From assembly GCF_026213295.1 (NCBI RefSeq), contig NC_079413.1, forward strand, positions 22,641,884-22,705,883: DNA of 64,000 nucleotides, given 5' to 3'. Positions within the stretch are counted from its first letter, which is position 1; every line of letters starts with the position of its first letter. Below, piece by piece: positions 1-14,313 of the stretch. The notes beneath the pieces are model-generated. The model worked only from the letters and a program-made list of their open reading frames with translations. It was not told where the DNA came from and made no database searches. The translations under genes were made by a program, and so were the position numbers. Origin of the DNA: Gadus chalcogrammus (taxonomy: Eukaryota; Chordata; Actinopteri; Gadiformes; Gadidae).

Positions 1-49
1 AGAGAGAGAGAGGGAGATGAGAGAGAGAGAGAGAGAGACGAGGAGAGAG

Positions 50-91
<42 letters not shown>

Positions 92-118
92 GAGGAAGAG
101 AGAGAGAGAGAGGAGAGA

Positions 119-149
<31 letters not shown>

Positions 150-195
150 GAGAGGGAGAGAGAGGAGAGGAGAGAGAGAGAGAGAGAGAGAGAGG
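1..195. repeat. (GA)n-rich simple repeat
   Basis: Almost pure purine GA/GGA tract running from the window edge. It has no gene content; reading frames through it are only Arg/Glu runs. It lies in an intron of the TRAF gene read on the minus strand. Confidence 0.97.
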
Positions 196-289
196 TTTTA
201 ATGCTTCCACTCTGCTGTACCCTTATGAACAGCGATACGTGTCGTCCCCACTGTACTCTACTGTACCGCTCGTGTAACCTGGGCCCTAC

Positions 290-3200
290 CTTGTTCCTCA
301 GCAGAGGGGAGTGTGAGCAGTTGTTCGGACAGGCAACAGGGAACGCTGGACACACCGTCTCCTTGTGTTTCTGGAACAGTCAAACCAGAACACTAGGAAT
401 ACAGCAGTTCATTGACGGCCATGTTGGGTGTACCTCTGGGAAAAGTAGTTAATTGACGGCCATGTTGTGTGTACCTCTGGTAAAAGAAGTTAAGGGGCCA
501 TGTTGTGTGTACCTCTGGTAAAGTAGTTAATTGGCGGCCATGTTGTGTGTACCTCTGGTAAAGTAGTTAATTGACGGCCATGTTGTGTGTACCTCTGGTA
601 AAGTAGTTAATTGACGGCCATGTTATGTGTACCTCTGGTAAAGTAGTTAATTGACGGCCATGTTGGTGTACCTCTGGTAAAGTAGTTAATTGACGGCCAT
701 GTTGTGTGTACCTCTGGTAAAGTAGTTAATTGACGGCCATGTTGTGTGTACCTCTGGTAAAGTAGTTAATTGACGGCCATGTTGTGTGTACCTCTGGTAA
801 AGTAGTTAATTGACGGCCATGTGTGTGTACCTCTGGTAAAGTAGTTAATTGACGGCCATGTTGTGTGTACCATTAGCAGCAGCAGTGACTGTACCTGTAG
901 TTCACTGAGGGGCATCTTGTGTTTGCAGTATTCACAGCTGCTCTCTCTGTGTTTACACTTGAAGCCCAGGTGGTCCGAGATGTCCTTCCTCATCACCCTC
1001 TCCTTACACTTCCCCAGGGGGCACGGGACTTCAAAGAATGGACACACGTTGAGATGGTCCTGAGACACATGGAGACGGACAGGGAGTAGGGAGCCATTTA
1101 GCATTATTAACCATTCATTTAGTTTGTTAGAGAATAGAATAAATTGGTTAGAGACTAAGGCCGAATCTCGATTCTTCCCCTTGCCCCTTTTGCTTTGTCT
1201 TTGTCTTTGTCTTAACTAAGACAAAGACAAAGACAAAGCAAAAGGGGCAAGGGGAAGAATCGAGATGCGGCCCAAGTGAGCTCTCAAATCATCTTAAAAA
1301 TAAGGGGTACATAGCACTCAATCTTATCCCTTAATCTTGATCAAATTGGGTATTGAGACACCACTAGCTCTCACATGAACGCGCAACTTCAAGGGTAAGG
1401 GGGAAGATAAGGGGTAAGGGGGAAGATAAGGGGTAAGGGGAAGTATTGAGATTGGGCCTAACTCTACTCTATTTCAATCAGTCTGACAAACTACTCTATT
1501 TCAATTGGTCAGAGACTAACTCTACTCTATTTGCATAAGTTAGACTGACTGCTCTATTCAGAGAGAAGACTAGAGAGTAGACTAACTCTAATCCATTTAA
1601 AATGGTTTGAAACTAGACCAACTCTACTCTATTTAAATTGGTTAGAGACTAGACCAACTCTACTTATTTGGTAGAGACCAGTTTCTGAATGTTCATTTAT
1701 GCTGTTCTTCTGTAGATTTTTATTTGTTTGAAAAATAGCTATGAAAAATAGCTTCTAAGTGTCAGCTAAAAATAGCTAACATTTAACTAATGCTGACAGA
1801 TTTCACTATAATCATGGCAACGGAAATTGCAATGATAGTATTTTAGATGATATCTAAAAAAAATCGTTCATAAATACAGCGACGCCACATCAATATAATA
1901 AACCGCTAAACTATCATCGTGCTCGTGAACAGTGGTCTGTTCTCTGTTGGCTCTAGGTCATAGGGTGCGTTTGTTTTTCTCACTGGGACTTGCTGCAGGG
2001 TCATGTGTTCAGCACAGCCGTTGGAATGACTGCGACAGAGAACGTTGAGGGCCATGATCTCCCTGTGACAGCACACGTCACGGAACACCTGCAACACACA
2101 CAGCAAGGTTACTATCTAGCTAGCGGCTAGCTCAACGCAAGCATCAGGATGACGAGCTAGCTAGCCAAAACACAAACATGGTTACTATCAAGCTAGCTAA
2201 ACGCAAACATTACATTAACTGCCAACTAGCTGGCTTATCACAAATATCACGTTTCATGCTAACTATTTAGCTAAAAAAAATATCACGTAACCTGCTTACT
2301 AGCTAGCTAACCACAAACATCACATTATCTGCAAACTGGATAGCTAGCTTAACAGAAACGTCATTTACCGCCAACTAGCTAGGTCAATGAATCATCCAAG
2401 TGACCTGCTTATTCCGCATTATGGATTGGCTAAAGGCTAACCCATCGCCAGGTCGAAGATTGATTCATTGATTGATCAGGATTTATAGGTTAAGGGGTTG
2501 GTCTGAGTGATCATCATCACAAGTGTCATCCCTGGCTTCCTACCTTCTCCTTAAACAAGGGCTCCATATCCACAGGACACATGGGTTTGGGATGGCTGGG
2601 GACAGTAGAGGAGAACAGTGGTTTCTATTGGGGTGCGTTCCAATCGTCAGTAGAAATGTAGTTGCAAATATCAAGTTCGAGGTCGACCTGATGGAAGCCC
2701 TACGTCAGCGCGAGTGTGGGGTTTGAAGGTCTGAGTGTTAGATGATGAAGGCTATCCGTCGGTGTCTGACTGATAAGAGGACGGAGGCCCTAGGTTGGGG
2801 TCTGAGTGTTGGATGATGAAGGCCCCACGTTGGGGTCTGAGTGTTGGATGATGAAGGCCCCACGTTGGGGTCTGAGTGTTGGATGATGAAGGCCCCACAT
2901 CGGGGTCTGAGTGTTGGATGATGAAGGCCCCACGTTGGGGTCTGAGTGTTGGATGATGAAGGCCCCACGTTGGGGTCTGAGTGTTGGATGATCAAGGCCC
3001 CACGTTGGGGTCTGAGTGTTAGATGATGTTTGGGTCTGAGTGTTAGATGATGTTTGCGTCCGAGTGTTAGATGATGTTTGGGTCTGAGTGTTGGATGATG
3101 CAGGCCCTATGTTTGGGTCCGAGTGTTAGATGATGTTTGGGTCTGAGTGTTAGATGATGTTTGTGTCCGAGTGTTAGATGATGTTTGGGTCTGAGTGTTA

Positions 3201-5014
3201 GATGATGGAGGCTCTACATTGGGGTCCGAGTGTTAGATGATGAGGGCCCTATGTTAGTGTAAGTGTGTGTCAGATGAAGCTATGTGGTGTCTGAGGGTTA
3301 GATGATGACGGTCTGGGGGGGGACAGTACCTGAGCAGCTCGTTGATGCAGCTGTCACAGAAGCGGTGTCCGCACTCGGTCTGCCGGGGCTGACACAGCAC
3401 CAGCCTGCAGGCCTCACAGCAGTACTTGGGCTCCGGAGTCGCTAGGAAGCGGTCTCTGAAGCCCCCCTGGACCGGCAGGAAGCCGCAGTCCGGCCCGTGG
3501 GAACCGCCTGAGCCATGTTCTGTATAACATAAAGGTATCACTACAACATGTTCTGTATAACATAACGTATCACTACAACATGTGATGTAACATAAGGTAT
3601 CACTACAACATGTGCTGTATAACATAAGGTATCACTACAACATGTTCTGTATAACATAAGGTATCACTACAACATGTTCTGTATAACATAAGGTATCACT
3701 ACAACATGTTCTGTATAACATAAGGTATCACTACAACATGTTCTGTATAACATAAGGTATCACTACAACATGTTCTGTATAACATAAGGTATCACTACAA
3801 CATGACATGTTCTGTATAACATGACGTATCACTACAACATATTCTGTATAACATTAATATGGCTGGGCAAGTTAACGCGTTTATTACATGTTATTATTTT
3901 AATGCGATTAACACAACTTTTTCTACTTTGATTTTGAAAGGTTTTGCCCACAGAATGTCAACATTCATATCAGAAATCCTTTTTTTTCAGTTCCACTTAC
4001 TTTACATTAAATTACCCTTGCAGTAAGTGACTGCTACAATTATTGTAAGTGACAGCCTGTTTACAATTCCAAAATCTGTGGCGCTACTTATTTGAATTTA
4101 ACTACAATTGTAGTAACTGTTGGTTTACAATTGTACTAATTAACTGCCTGTTTATAATTCTCAAATGTGTGGTGTTCCGTAAGTTTCACATTCAACCCTC
4201 ACTGAGTGAGTCAATAAAACTCCCTAATGATCCCATGGTCTAGTTTTTGCTTATTAAGTACATTTGGTATGAATGATAATGTGTCATTCCATGTGATAAT
4301 CTCATTTAACTTCAATTGGAGTGGATTTAAAATAGAATTTCGAAGTGCGATTAATCACGTTTAATTTTTTATCGTTGCCCGGCCCTAAACATTACGTATC
4401 ACTACAGCATGTTCTATATAACACACTACATGTTCTATACAACATAACGTATCACTACAGCACGTTCTATTAAACACAGTGTATCACTACAACACGTTCT
4501 ATATAACATAGTGTATCACTACAACATATATACTGTAACTTTACATAGAACTAAGACATAAACTGTAATATAAAGTAGAAATAAAGTGATTACTAATGTA
4601 CTGTAGCGTATGAAAGTATGACTAAATACACCTATAACCTGTAACAGATAGTGAACGACATAAAGTCAGGTCGATGTCTCTGTTTACTTTCTCTGTTAAC
4701 ATTTGAACAGTTTTTTCATATTCAGACCTGATTAAAATGGATTTCATGGTTTTTTGTAAAGATTCTAGTGATAGATAGGAGCCGACTGATGGCTGGATGA
4801 CTACGGCCCGCTCTGGGACGGACGGACGGACGGACGGACGGGGGCAGCGTACCTGGGGGGGCCTCCACGTGGGACCGGGCGTTGGCCTGGCGCAACGAGA
4901 CGCCGGGGGGGACCAAGGAGAGGGCATGGCATTGGCCAGAGAGCTCGCCGTCGCCCCCTGCTGGAGCGGGATCTGGATCTCCCTTCCACCAGGACTGCCC
5001 CCTGCAGACATGAC
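290..5014 (-). CDS. TRAF3/TRAF5-type TNF receptor-associated factor, 5' half (gene continues past base 1)
   Basis: Adaptor and E3 ubiquitin ligase family of TNF-receptor, CD40 and innate immune signalling; acts in the cytoplasm. Coding exons read on minus: 4853-5011 (ATG at 5011, preceded by a CTGCAG acceptor just before GTCATG), about 3330-3507, 2544-2595, 1984-2088, 895-1059 and 290-370. The second exon carries the first RING half (CxxC, then TECGHRFCDSC). The 52-nt exon finishes the RING with MCPVDMEPL, where Asp replaces the last Cys as in TRAFs. The next exons carry VFRDVCCHREIMALNVLC and CxxC/HxxxC TRAF zinc fingers. From 3330 downstream, successive exon phases agree. The second zinc-finger set, coiled coil and MATH domain would lie left of base 1. 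The RING first half and CHRE block look more TRAF3-like; CPVD and VACPNNC look more TRAF5-like, so no symbol is given. Oddity: exon 1 ends in phase 0 but the best acceptor of exon 2 (3507) needs phase 1. A small missing exon, another acceptor or a base error could explain this. Confidence 0.88.
421..880. repeat. 40-bp minisatellite in TRAF intron
   Basis: About eleven tandem copies of a 40-bp unit containing GACGGCCATGTTGTGTGTAC followed by CTCTGGTAAAGTAGTTAATT, differing by single-base changes and small indels. The array abuts the donor of the 895-1059 TRAF exon. Confidence 0.95.
1159..1458. mobile_element. Foldback MITE with TAA duplication
   Basis: The ends are inverted: GGCCGAATCTCGATTCTTCC at the left and the reverse complement of an imperfect copy (GGAAGTATTGAGATTGGGCC) at the right. 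Each end is flanked by TAA. The left third is itself a near-perfect hairpin (about 1161-1270) built from TTTGTCT/AGACAAA repeats. There is no coding capacity. A 3-bp TWA-type duplication fits the PIF/Harbinger group. Confidence 0.75.
1459..1690. repeat. Degenerate tandem repeat in TRAF intron
   Basis: Repeats of about 35 bp around the motif AACTCTACTCTATTT, often followed by GGTTAGAGACTAGACC. The rest of this intron up to 1983 shows nothing recognisable. Confidence 0.7.
2110..2400. repeat. CTAGCTAG-rich degenerate tandem repeat
   Basis: About six diverged units of roughly 45 bp around GCTAGCTAACCACAAACATC. The array fills most of the intron between TRAF exons 2544-2595 and 1984-2088. Confidence 0.75.
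2740..3260. repeat. 35-bp minisatellite
   Basis: Tandem array of a 35-bp unit (GATGATGAAGGCCCCACGTT followed by GGGGTCTGAGTGTTG) that decays rightwards into shorter TTAGATGATGTTTGGGTCTG units. Minus-strand frames through it are repeat artefacts. It lies between two RING-coding exons. Confidence 0.95.
3512..3857. repeat. 32-bp minisatellite abutting a TRAF exon
   Basis: About ten tandem copies of a unit containing AACATAAGGTATCACTACAA and CATGTTCTGTAT. The array begins within a few bases of the RING exon acceptor and resumes at 4388-4530 beyond the inserted hAT element, so that element split the array. Confidence 0.93.
3858..4387. mobile_element. Non-autonomous hAT-like element
   Basis: 530 bp. 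The left end starts TATGGCTGGGCAA and the right end reads as TAGGGCCGGGCAACG on the other strand. It is flanked by 8-bp near duplicates, AACATTAA (3850-3857) and AACATTAC (4388-4395). It is AT-rich without a coding frame and is inserted in the 32-bp minisatellite. Confidence 0.8.
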
Positions 5015-5073
5015 CTGCAGGGCGGGAGAGAGCCGGGGTCAGGGGGGGGGGGCCAGTCGGGCCCTGGTTCAGG

Positions 5074-5710
5074 TAGGGCTGGGCGATTCGTCGAACTTTG
5101 ATCGCGATTTCGATTTTAGCGTCAAACTATCACAAAATTAACATAATCAAATTTTTCGATAGATATCTGTATATTATTTTAGATTGGAAAATTATATTTT
5201 TTACCATTTTAAAGGCAAAATTTCAAAGTTCTCAGTTACATCGTTTTTTTTGGGAGAGACATGCTGAATAAATTCATCATGTTTTCAAACTCAAAAAATA
5301 ATAGTTTGAATAATCGTGATTTCAATATAGAATAGAATAGAATAACTTTATTGTCATTGTAACAAGTACAACGAAATTAAGTGCAGTCCTTGTTCAGTGC
5401 AAAAATATCACATTGAGGTAGTACGTATAAATAAATAAATAAATAAAAACTATAATCAACTTAGTACAAAAACCACACCAACACAAACATTCACATTTAT
5501 CAATGTACCTACACGAATGTGATACACAACACAACTATGCTCTGGTAGCAACATTTAGTGAGGTTATGGCTGTTGGAAAAAACTAGTTTTGTAGTCTGTT
5601 TGTTCTTGTTTGAATGGACCTGTATCTCCTGCCTGATGGCATTAGTTCAAACAGTATAGATTGACCCAAATAATCGTGATCATGATGTTTCCCATAACCG
5701 AGCAGCCCTA
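5074..5710. mobile_element. Non-autonomous hAT element upstream of TRAF exon 1
   Basis: 637 bp with inverted ends beginning TAGGGCTG, flanked by exact 8-bp duplicates GGTTCAGG at 5066-5073 and 5711-5718. It carries a nested LINE fragment and no transposase. It starts about 60 bases upstream of the TRAF start-codon exon. Confidence 0.9.
5321..5668 (-). mobile_element. 5'-truncated Rex1-like LINE nested in the hAT element
   Basis: Read on minus, it encodes the C-terminal reverse-transcriptase tail LMPSGRRYRSIQTRTNRLQN and then a 3' UTR ending in a TTATTCTATTCTATTCT-type tail. It is flanked by the 12-bp duplicate AATAATCGTGAT (5309-5320 and 5669-5680), which proves later insertion into the hAT element. 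A related fragment lies at 33300-33690. Confidence 0.85.
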
Positions 5711-5890
5711 GGTTCAGGGTGAATCGGGCCCTGCAACGCTGTGGTCTACTGGGCCCACTGCACGCAAATACTATCGACATGTTCCTGGTTCTATGACAAT
5801 ATATGGAAATAACCGGAGACAGACGGTCTAGAAATGCACACGCAACACTGACACGCACACATGACACACACATGCAACGCACCATGCAAC

Positions 5891-5992
<102 letters not shown>

Positions 5993-6293
5993 ACAAACAT
6001 ATACACATACACACGCACACACACACATATGCTTACATGCACACAAACACATGCACACACACACACACACACACACACACCACATGCACGCACACACAAA
6101 ATAGTGTAAAACCGAAACTGAATACCTACAATATAGGGGGTATTCAGCAAACAAAGGCATCTACAATAGTGTGTCATGTATGTGTACTTGTAACAACAAA
6201 TATCAACGTAGTAGTTTGTCACGTATGCATGACATACGTACTTGTGTTCAGCGCACTAGCTGGCTGGAATAAGAACGAGGATGTTGGACCGAC

Positions 6294-9318
<3,025 letters not shown>

Positions 9319-9734
9319 CGTTAGACTCAAAACAAACAAAAAACACAAGAACGCAGTGTCCACCGCACTGTCCACCCGACCGCAGTGGGTCGATGTGCCG
9401 TGTTCAAAGCTTTTTTTTTCATGCACAGTAGAACAAGAAATGTAGGTGCTCCAAACAGCTTCAACAACATCTTTAACTTAACGTGGGATGTGGAATGTGT
9501 TGCCTAACAGAAAGGGTACGGGTTGGGTAGCTCCAAACCCAAAAGAAAATAAAAGTATTTGGCCCCGTGTGCCAAGACTCTCACTCTCGTGTAATAATAT
9601 TTGCATATAATAATTTGCAAATATTTCTATTGGCTGATATGTTTACCGGGTGTAATCTGCTGAAAAGCGTAGACTCGTCACACTCATCTTCAGATGCTTG
9701 ACACTGAAGTAGGGGGGCTGTTTACCAGAGAACA

Positions 9735-10505
9735 GGTTTTCAGAGCTAGTGAGCAGCCGGTCGGGATGGGTTAGGCCTACCTATGGGCATGCAACTCATA
9801 GCTCCCCATACTTGACATCTTCATTAATGGGTCAAGTCATACAGTCTCTGGTTTTTTGTCATCTGCATTACTGTCCTATAATATGGTCAGCTGCAACTAA
9901 GTCTGACCTGAACATACTGCAACTTGTTCAGAACAGAGCAGCTAGACTGGTACTTAAATGTTCTTTACGCACTAATGTTTTATTTATGCATTCACGCCTG
10001 TCCTGGTTATCTGTCAAAAAAAAAGCTTCATTCTAGTCTCATTATGTTCTTTAGAACCATTATCTTAAATCAATCACCAGTTTACTTTTACAAACAGTTT
10101 AACACACATAATCATAACACCAGGATTACCAGTAATGGCTATTTAAAACCTCCTACACCCAGGACCAATCTCCTCAAATGCACAGTTACTTACAGATGTA
10201 TATCATTCTGGCATCTGTTACCATCTCACATTCACCTCGCACAAAATAAATTGTCCTTTAAGATAGCTCTGAAGACACACCTATTGCAGCTGTCCACATG
10301 ACTGAAATGGTGATCATATTTTGAACTAATTAACTGTGACCAGAATGTTGTACTTATTATCTTTTGTATAATGTTTGTTAATGTATGTATTCTCTATGTT
10401 TTATATTGTATGCTCCTATATGGACCCCAGGAAGACTAGCTGCCGCCTCGGCATCAGCTAATGGGGATCCATTCAATAAACAATAAACAATAAACAATAA
10501 ACTCA
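9735..10505 (+). mobile_element. L2 LINE 3' fragment
   Basis: Translation gives the reverse-transcriptase C-terminal region of L2-like LINEs: HYCPIIWSAATKSDLN, then LQLVQNRAARL and HSRLSWLSVKK in two frames joined by a shift near 10020, ending NKLSFKIALKTHLLQL. The 3' end carries the L2 signature GGACCCCAGGAAGACTAGCT and an (AATAAAC)n tail. It is a dead, 5'-truncated copy. The next 300 bp (10506-10821) show nothing recognisable. Confidence 0.88.
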
Positions 10506-11288
10506 CGCCATATTTCTGTCCCTCAAAATCGAAAGGAAGCTAGGATACAAAATAGCTTTAATGAAACAAAGCCGATGTTGTTAGGGCTACTTTGGTCTGT
10601 ACCACTGTTGCAGGAACTTCAAAGCATAGGTTGTTTTTGTTGCTTTTAATTCAATTGAAGCATCGATTATATGGCATCATTGTAGCAGGTTTACCTACCA
10701 CACACAACCTGGGTGGCTGGACTGGCATCCTCCAGCGCCAGCAAACAGGTAGTGGCTGTAGATTTAGCGTGGAGGTGGAGTGGCTTTGTTGTTTATTTTA
10801 TGCTTTTTGACGCATATGTGCGCCCCGTGCCCACTACCTCCGTCAGTTGACCGTTGCCCATTGACTTTGAATGGGGACGGACGCGCAATTCATTGTGGAT
10901 CCGTCAGTTCAGTTGGAGCGTTCGCCAAAGTTGAAAAATGTTCAACTTTTTCGGCAGCGACGGTTCCGTCATCCAATCAGATCGCGTATGCAAATTTAAG
11001 CAGTGTGACGCGACTCGGGCTCTGACGATACTGGAAAGCGGGAAAGCGGGTCATCTTGCATCGCAACAAGCAGGAAGAACCCGGCGAAGCGATTTGATTG
11101 GCTGCCAATCAAATCGGTTCGCCGGGTTCTTCCCGCTTCTTCCTGCTTGTTGCGAGGCAAGATGACCCGCTTTCCCACTTTCCAGTATCGTCAGAGCCCG
11201 AGTCGCGTCACAGTGCTTACATTTGCATACGCGATCTGATTGGATGACGGAACCGTCGCTGCCGAAAAAGTTGAACATTTTTCAACTT

Positions 11289-11674
11289 GCCCCGTGCCCA
11301 CTACATGCGTCCGTTGACTGATGTGGGAAGGCGTGGCTGACTGATGGGGGAGTAGTCTTTGCAGATGCATCCGTCAGCCAATCAAATCGCTTCGCCGGGT
11401 TCTTCCCGCTACTTCCTGCTTGTTGCGATGCAAGATGACCCGCTTTCCCGCTTTCCAGTATCGTCAGAGCCCGAGTCGCGTCACAGTGCTTAAATTTGCA
11501 GACGCGATCTGATTGGATGACGGATCCGTCGCTGCCGAAAAAGTTGAACATATTTCAACTTCTTGACTGAGCCGATGGCTCCAACGGAACGTACGGATCC
11601 ACAATGCATTGCGCGTCCGTCCCCATTAAAGTCAATGGGGATCACGCAACGGACGCATGTAGTGGGCACGGGGC
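11289..11674. mobile_element. 386-bp TIR unit 1
   Basis: It begins GCCCCGTGCCCACTACATGC and ends with the reverse complement. It is the same length as the units at 11678 and 12181 and differs from them by scattered substitutions. Non-autonomous and non-coding. Confidence 0.85.
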
Positions 11675-11677
11675 CAC

Positions 11678-12063
11678 GCCCCGTGCCCACTACATGCGTC
11701 CGTTGACTGATGTGGGAAGACGTGGCTGACTGATGGGGGAGTAGTCTTTGCAGAGGCATCCGTCAGCCAATCTAATCGCTTCGCCGGGTTCTTCCCGCTA
11801 CTTCCTGCTTGTTGCGATGCAAGATGACCCGCTTTCCCGCTTTCCAGTATCGTCAGAGCCCGAGTCGCGTCACAGTGCTTAAATTTGCAGACGCGATCTG
11901 ATTGGATGACGGATCCGTCGCTGCCGAAAAAGTTGAACATATTTCAACTTCTTGACTGAGCCGAAGGCTCCAACGGAACGTACGGCTCCACAATGCATTG
12001 CGCGTCCGTCCCCATTAAAGTCAATGGGGATCACGCAACGGACGCATGTAGTGGGCACGGGGC
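11678..12063. mobile_element. 386-bp TIR unit 2
   Basis: Same ends and length as unit 1, separated from it by only three bases (CAC). Orientation is the same. Confidence 0.85.
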
Positions 12064-12180
12064 GTGACGGTGGCGAACGCTCCAACTGAACTGACGGATC
12101 CACAATGCATTGCGCGTCCGTCCCCATTCAAAGTCAATGGGCAACGGTCAACTGACGGAGGTAGTGGGCACGGGGCTCAC

Positions 12181-12566
12181 GCCCCGTGCCCACTACCTCC
12201 TTCAGTCAACGGACGTGGGAAGGCGTGGCTGACTGATGGGCGAGTAGTCTTTGCAGAGGCATCCGTCAGCCAATCAAATCGCTTCGCCGGGTTCTTCCCG
12301 CTACTTCCTGCTTGTTGCGATGCAAGATGACCCGCTTTCCCGCTTTCCAGTATCGTCAGAGCCCGAGTCGCGTCACAGTGCTTAAATTTGCAGACGCGAT
12401 CTGATTGGATGACGGATCCGTCGCTGCCGAAAAAGTTGAACATATTTCAACTTCTTGACTGAGCCGAAGTCTCCAACGGAACGTACGGATCCACAATGCA
12501 TTGCGCGTCCGTCCCCATTAAAGTCAATGGGGATCACGCAACGGACGCATGTAGTGGGCACGGGGC
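12181..12566. mobile_element. 386-bp TIR unit 3
   Basis: It lies four bases beyond the right end of the outer element. Same TIRs and length, with ACCTCC at the left end as in the outer element and GCATGT at the right end as in units 1 and 2. Confidence 0.82.
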
Positions 12567-12569
12567 GTC

Positions 12570-13480
12570 AGGGCCGGCGCTCGGCATATGCGAGCTAGGC
12601 GACGGCCTAGGGCGACGAATGCGTTGGGGGCGCCCTCTGGTGGCGCTGTCACGTTAAAATTGTACCGGGGGCGAAAATTGTACCGGCCTACGTCATCGTT
12701 TGTTTACATCCTGACAACCTGCCCGGCAACAGACGACGCGATGCAGAAAACATGTTTCCAAACGACGAAATAACATAATACAGATAGCGGATCGCTATCT
12801 GTATTATGATAGATAGCGATAACACTTGTTTTTACTTTATATTTGTATTGTATTTAATTGTTTAATCGAAATAATAAAAAAATTTGCCCGCAAGACGGGC
12901 GATCGCGTCAAATGACAAATGTTTTGCCCGCGAAATGGGCGATCGCGTCAAATGACGTAGGAGGGTTCTTGAAACATAATACAGATAACGGATCGCTAGA
13001 TAACACTTGTTTTTACTTTATATTTGTATTGTATTGAATTGTTTAATCGAATTTAGCTAGTAAACTGAGTGTTTTAAGCAGGTTTCGTAGTCTAGAATGT
13101 TCAAGAACCTTCCTACGTGATTTGACGCGTCATTTGACGCGATCGCCCGTTTTGCGGGCAATTTTTTTTATTGTTTCGATTAAACAATTAAATACAATAC
13201 AAATATAAAGTAAAAACAAGTGTTATCGCTATCTATCATAATACAGATAGCGATCCGCTATCTGTATTATGTTATTTCGTCGTTTGGAAACATGTTTTCT
13301 GCATCGCGTCGTCTGTTGCAGGGCAGGTTGTCAGGATGTAAACAAACGATGACGTAGGCCGGTACAATTTTCGCCCCCGGTACAATTTTAACGTGACAGC
13401 GCCCTCAATTAGTCAATTAAAATATACGACGCGAACGGAGAAGGGAGGGGGCGCGGGAGCAATCGCCAGGGCTGCCCGAA
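12570..13480. repeat. Large palindromic foldback element
   Basis: Two arms of about 250 bp (12642-12895 and 13150-13404) are inverted copies with few differences. Both contain GATGACGTAGGCCGGTACAA in opposite orientation and the GCTATCTGTATTATG motif near the inner side. The centre holds TTTGCCCGCAAGACGGGCGA-like repeats. It is non-coding, and no target duplication was resolved. Confidence 0.8.
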
Positions 13481-14313
13481 ACCGTCACCGTAGCACCCCG
13501 GCTCCTTGAGATGTCCCTGAGCAAGACACATAGCCTAGCTGCTGTATGGTTAATCTGTATAGCAAAATTCTAATTCCATGGCAAGGTTGCTATTAAAAAA
13601 GGCAATCTGGGAAATGAGATAATGTTCCGATCATGTAGCAATGCTTTGTCTCTTGTTGTTTATCATGTTCTTGTAAATCCCTTCATTGGTTAACAAAACT
13701 AATCTGGTTATGCCCAACAAAAGGTTCACTGTAGCCTGCTACAAAACATCCATTGATGTTCTATTGGCCACAAATTACATTCATCTGTCTCTTCTCTATC
13801 ACTCTACCATCATCTGTTAGACCAGTCCTGGTTAGAAAAGCGCCATATAAATGCAGTCCATCTGATGGCTGATTGGGGGGTGGGGGGACCAATGGAAAAA
13901 TATGGTAATCTCTGATGTCAATGCCATGGATACAATTTGGGAGGAGGAAGGGGGGTACAAATGAACTCAAGACAATAAACCGATGAGAGTGCCAGCTCCC
14001 ATCCCCTTTAAGAGCCATGAGCGCATTTGAACCTGATGAGTTGATATTTTGACAGCGTTTCTGCAGTCTCCGATGAGACACATGCACATGAATTCCAAAC
14101 TTCAAATGGCTCAGTTTATGGCCAAATAATATGGCCTAATTCACACATGGAATAAGGTTTTCTTCCACAACTTCAAAAATATTGAGTCTTCAAATAAATT
14201 TTGGCAAAGAAAACTTAACACACATGATATGCGGTAACTGTGGTTCTATTTAATGAAATATGCAATACATTATAAACATTGTTTCTTATCAGTATTATAT
14301 GCATTATCATTAT
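13481..14313. other. Non-genic stretch with SINE remnants
   Basis: It contains CCCTGAGCAAGACACATAG near 13512 and GCGCCATATAAATGCAGTCC near 13840. Both also occur in the SINE at 57899-58140, so at least one decayed SINE copy is present. Nothing else is recognised. Confidence 0.6.

Larger units (their letters stand above)
10822..12176. mobile_element. Outer TIR element containing nested 386-bp copies
   Basis: The termini are long inverted repeats of about 110 bp, from GCCCCGTGCCCACTACCTCC at 10822 to its reverse complement ending at 12176. The interior starts with a foldback (about 10929-11283, two opposed copies around a centre near 11100) and then carries two related 386-bp units. No transposase is seen. 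The repeated frames starting MFNFFGSDGSV are by-products of the repetition. Confidence 0.8.

Noticed and set aside
2738..2995. Open frame with repeated HHPTLRP/NVGPSSS residues
   Set aside because: Translation of the 35-bp minisatellite.
11051..12443. Repeated open frames starting MFNFFGSDGSVIQSD on minus
   Set aside because: They recur because the 386-bp TIR units recur. There is no known domain, the frames end at unit borders, and they have mirror-image counterparts on plus.
13761..14105. 114-codon minus open frame
   Set aside because: It overlaps SINE-tail sequence and shows no family resemblance.
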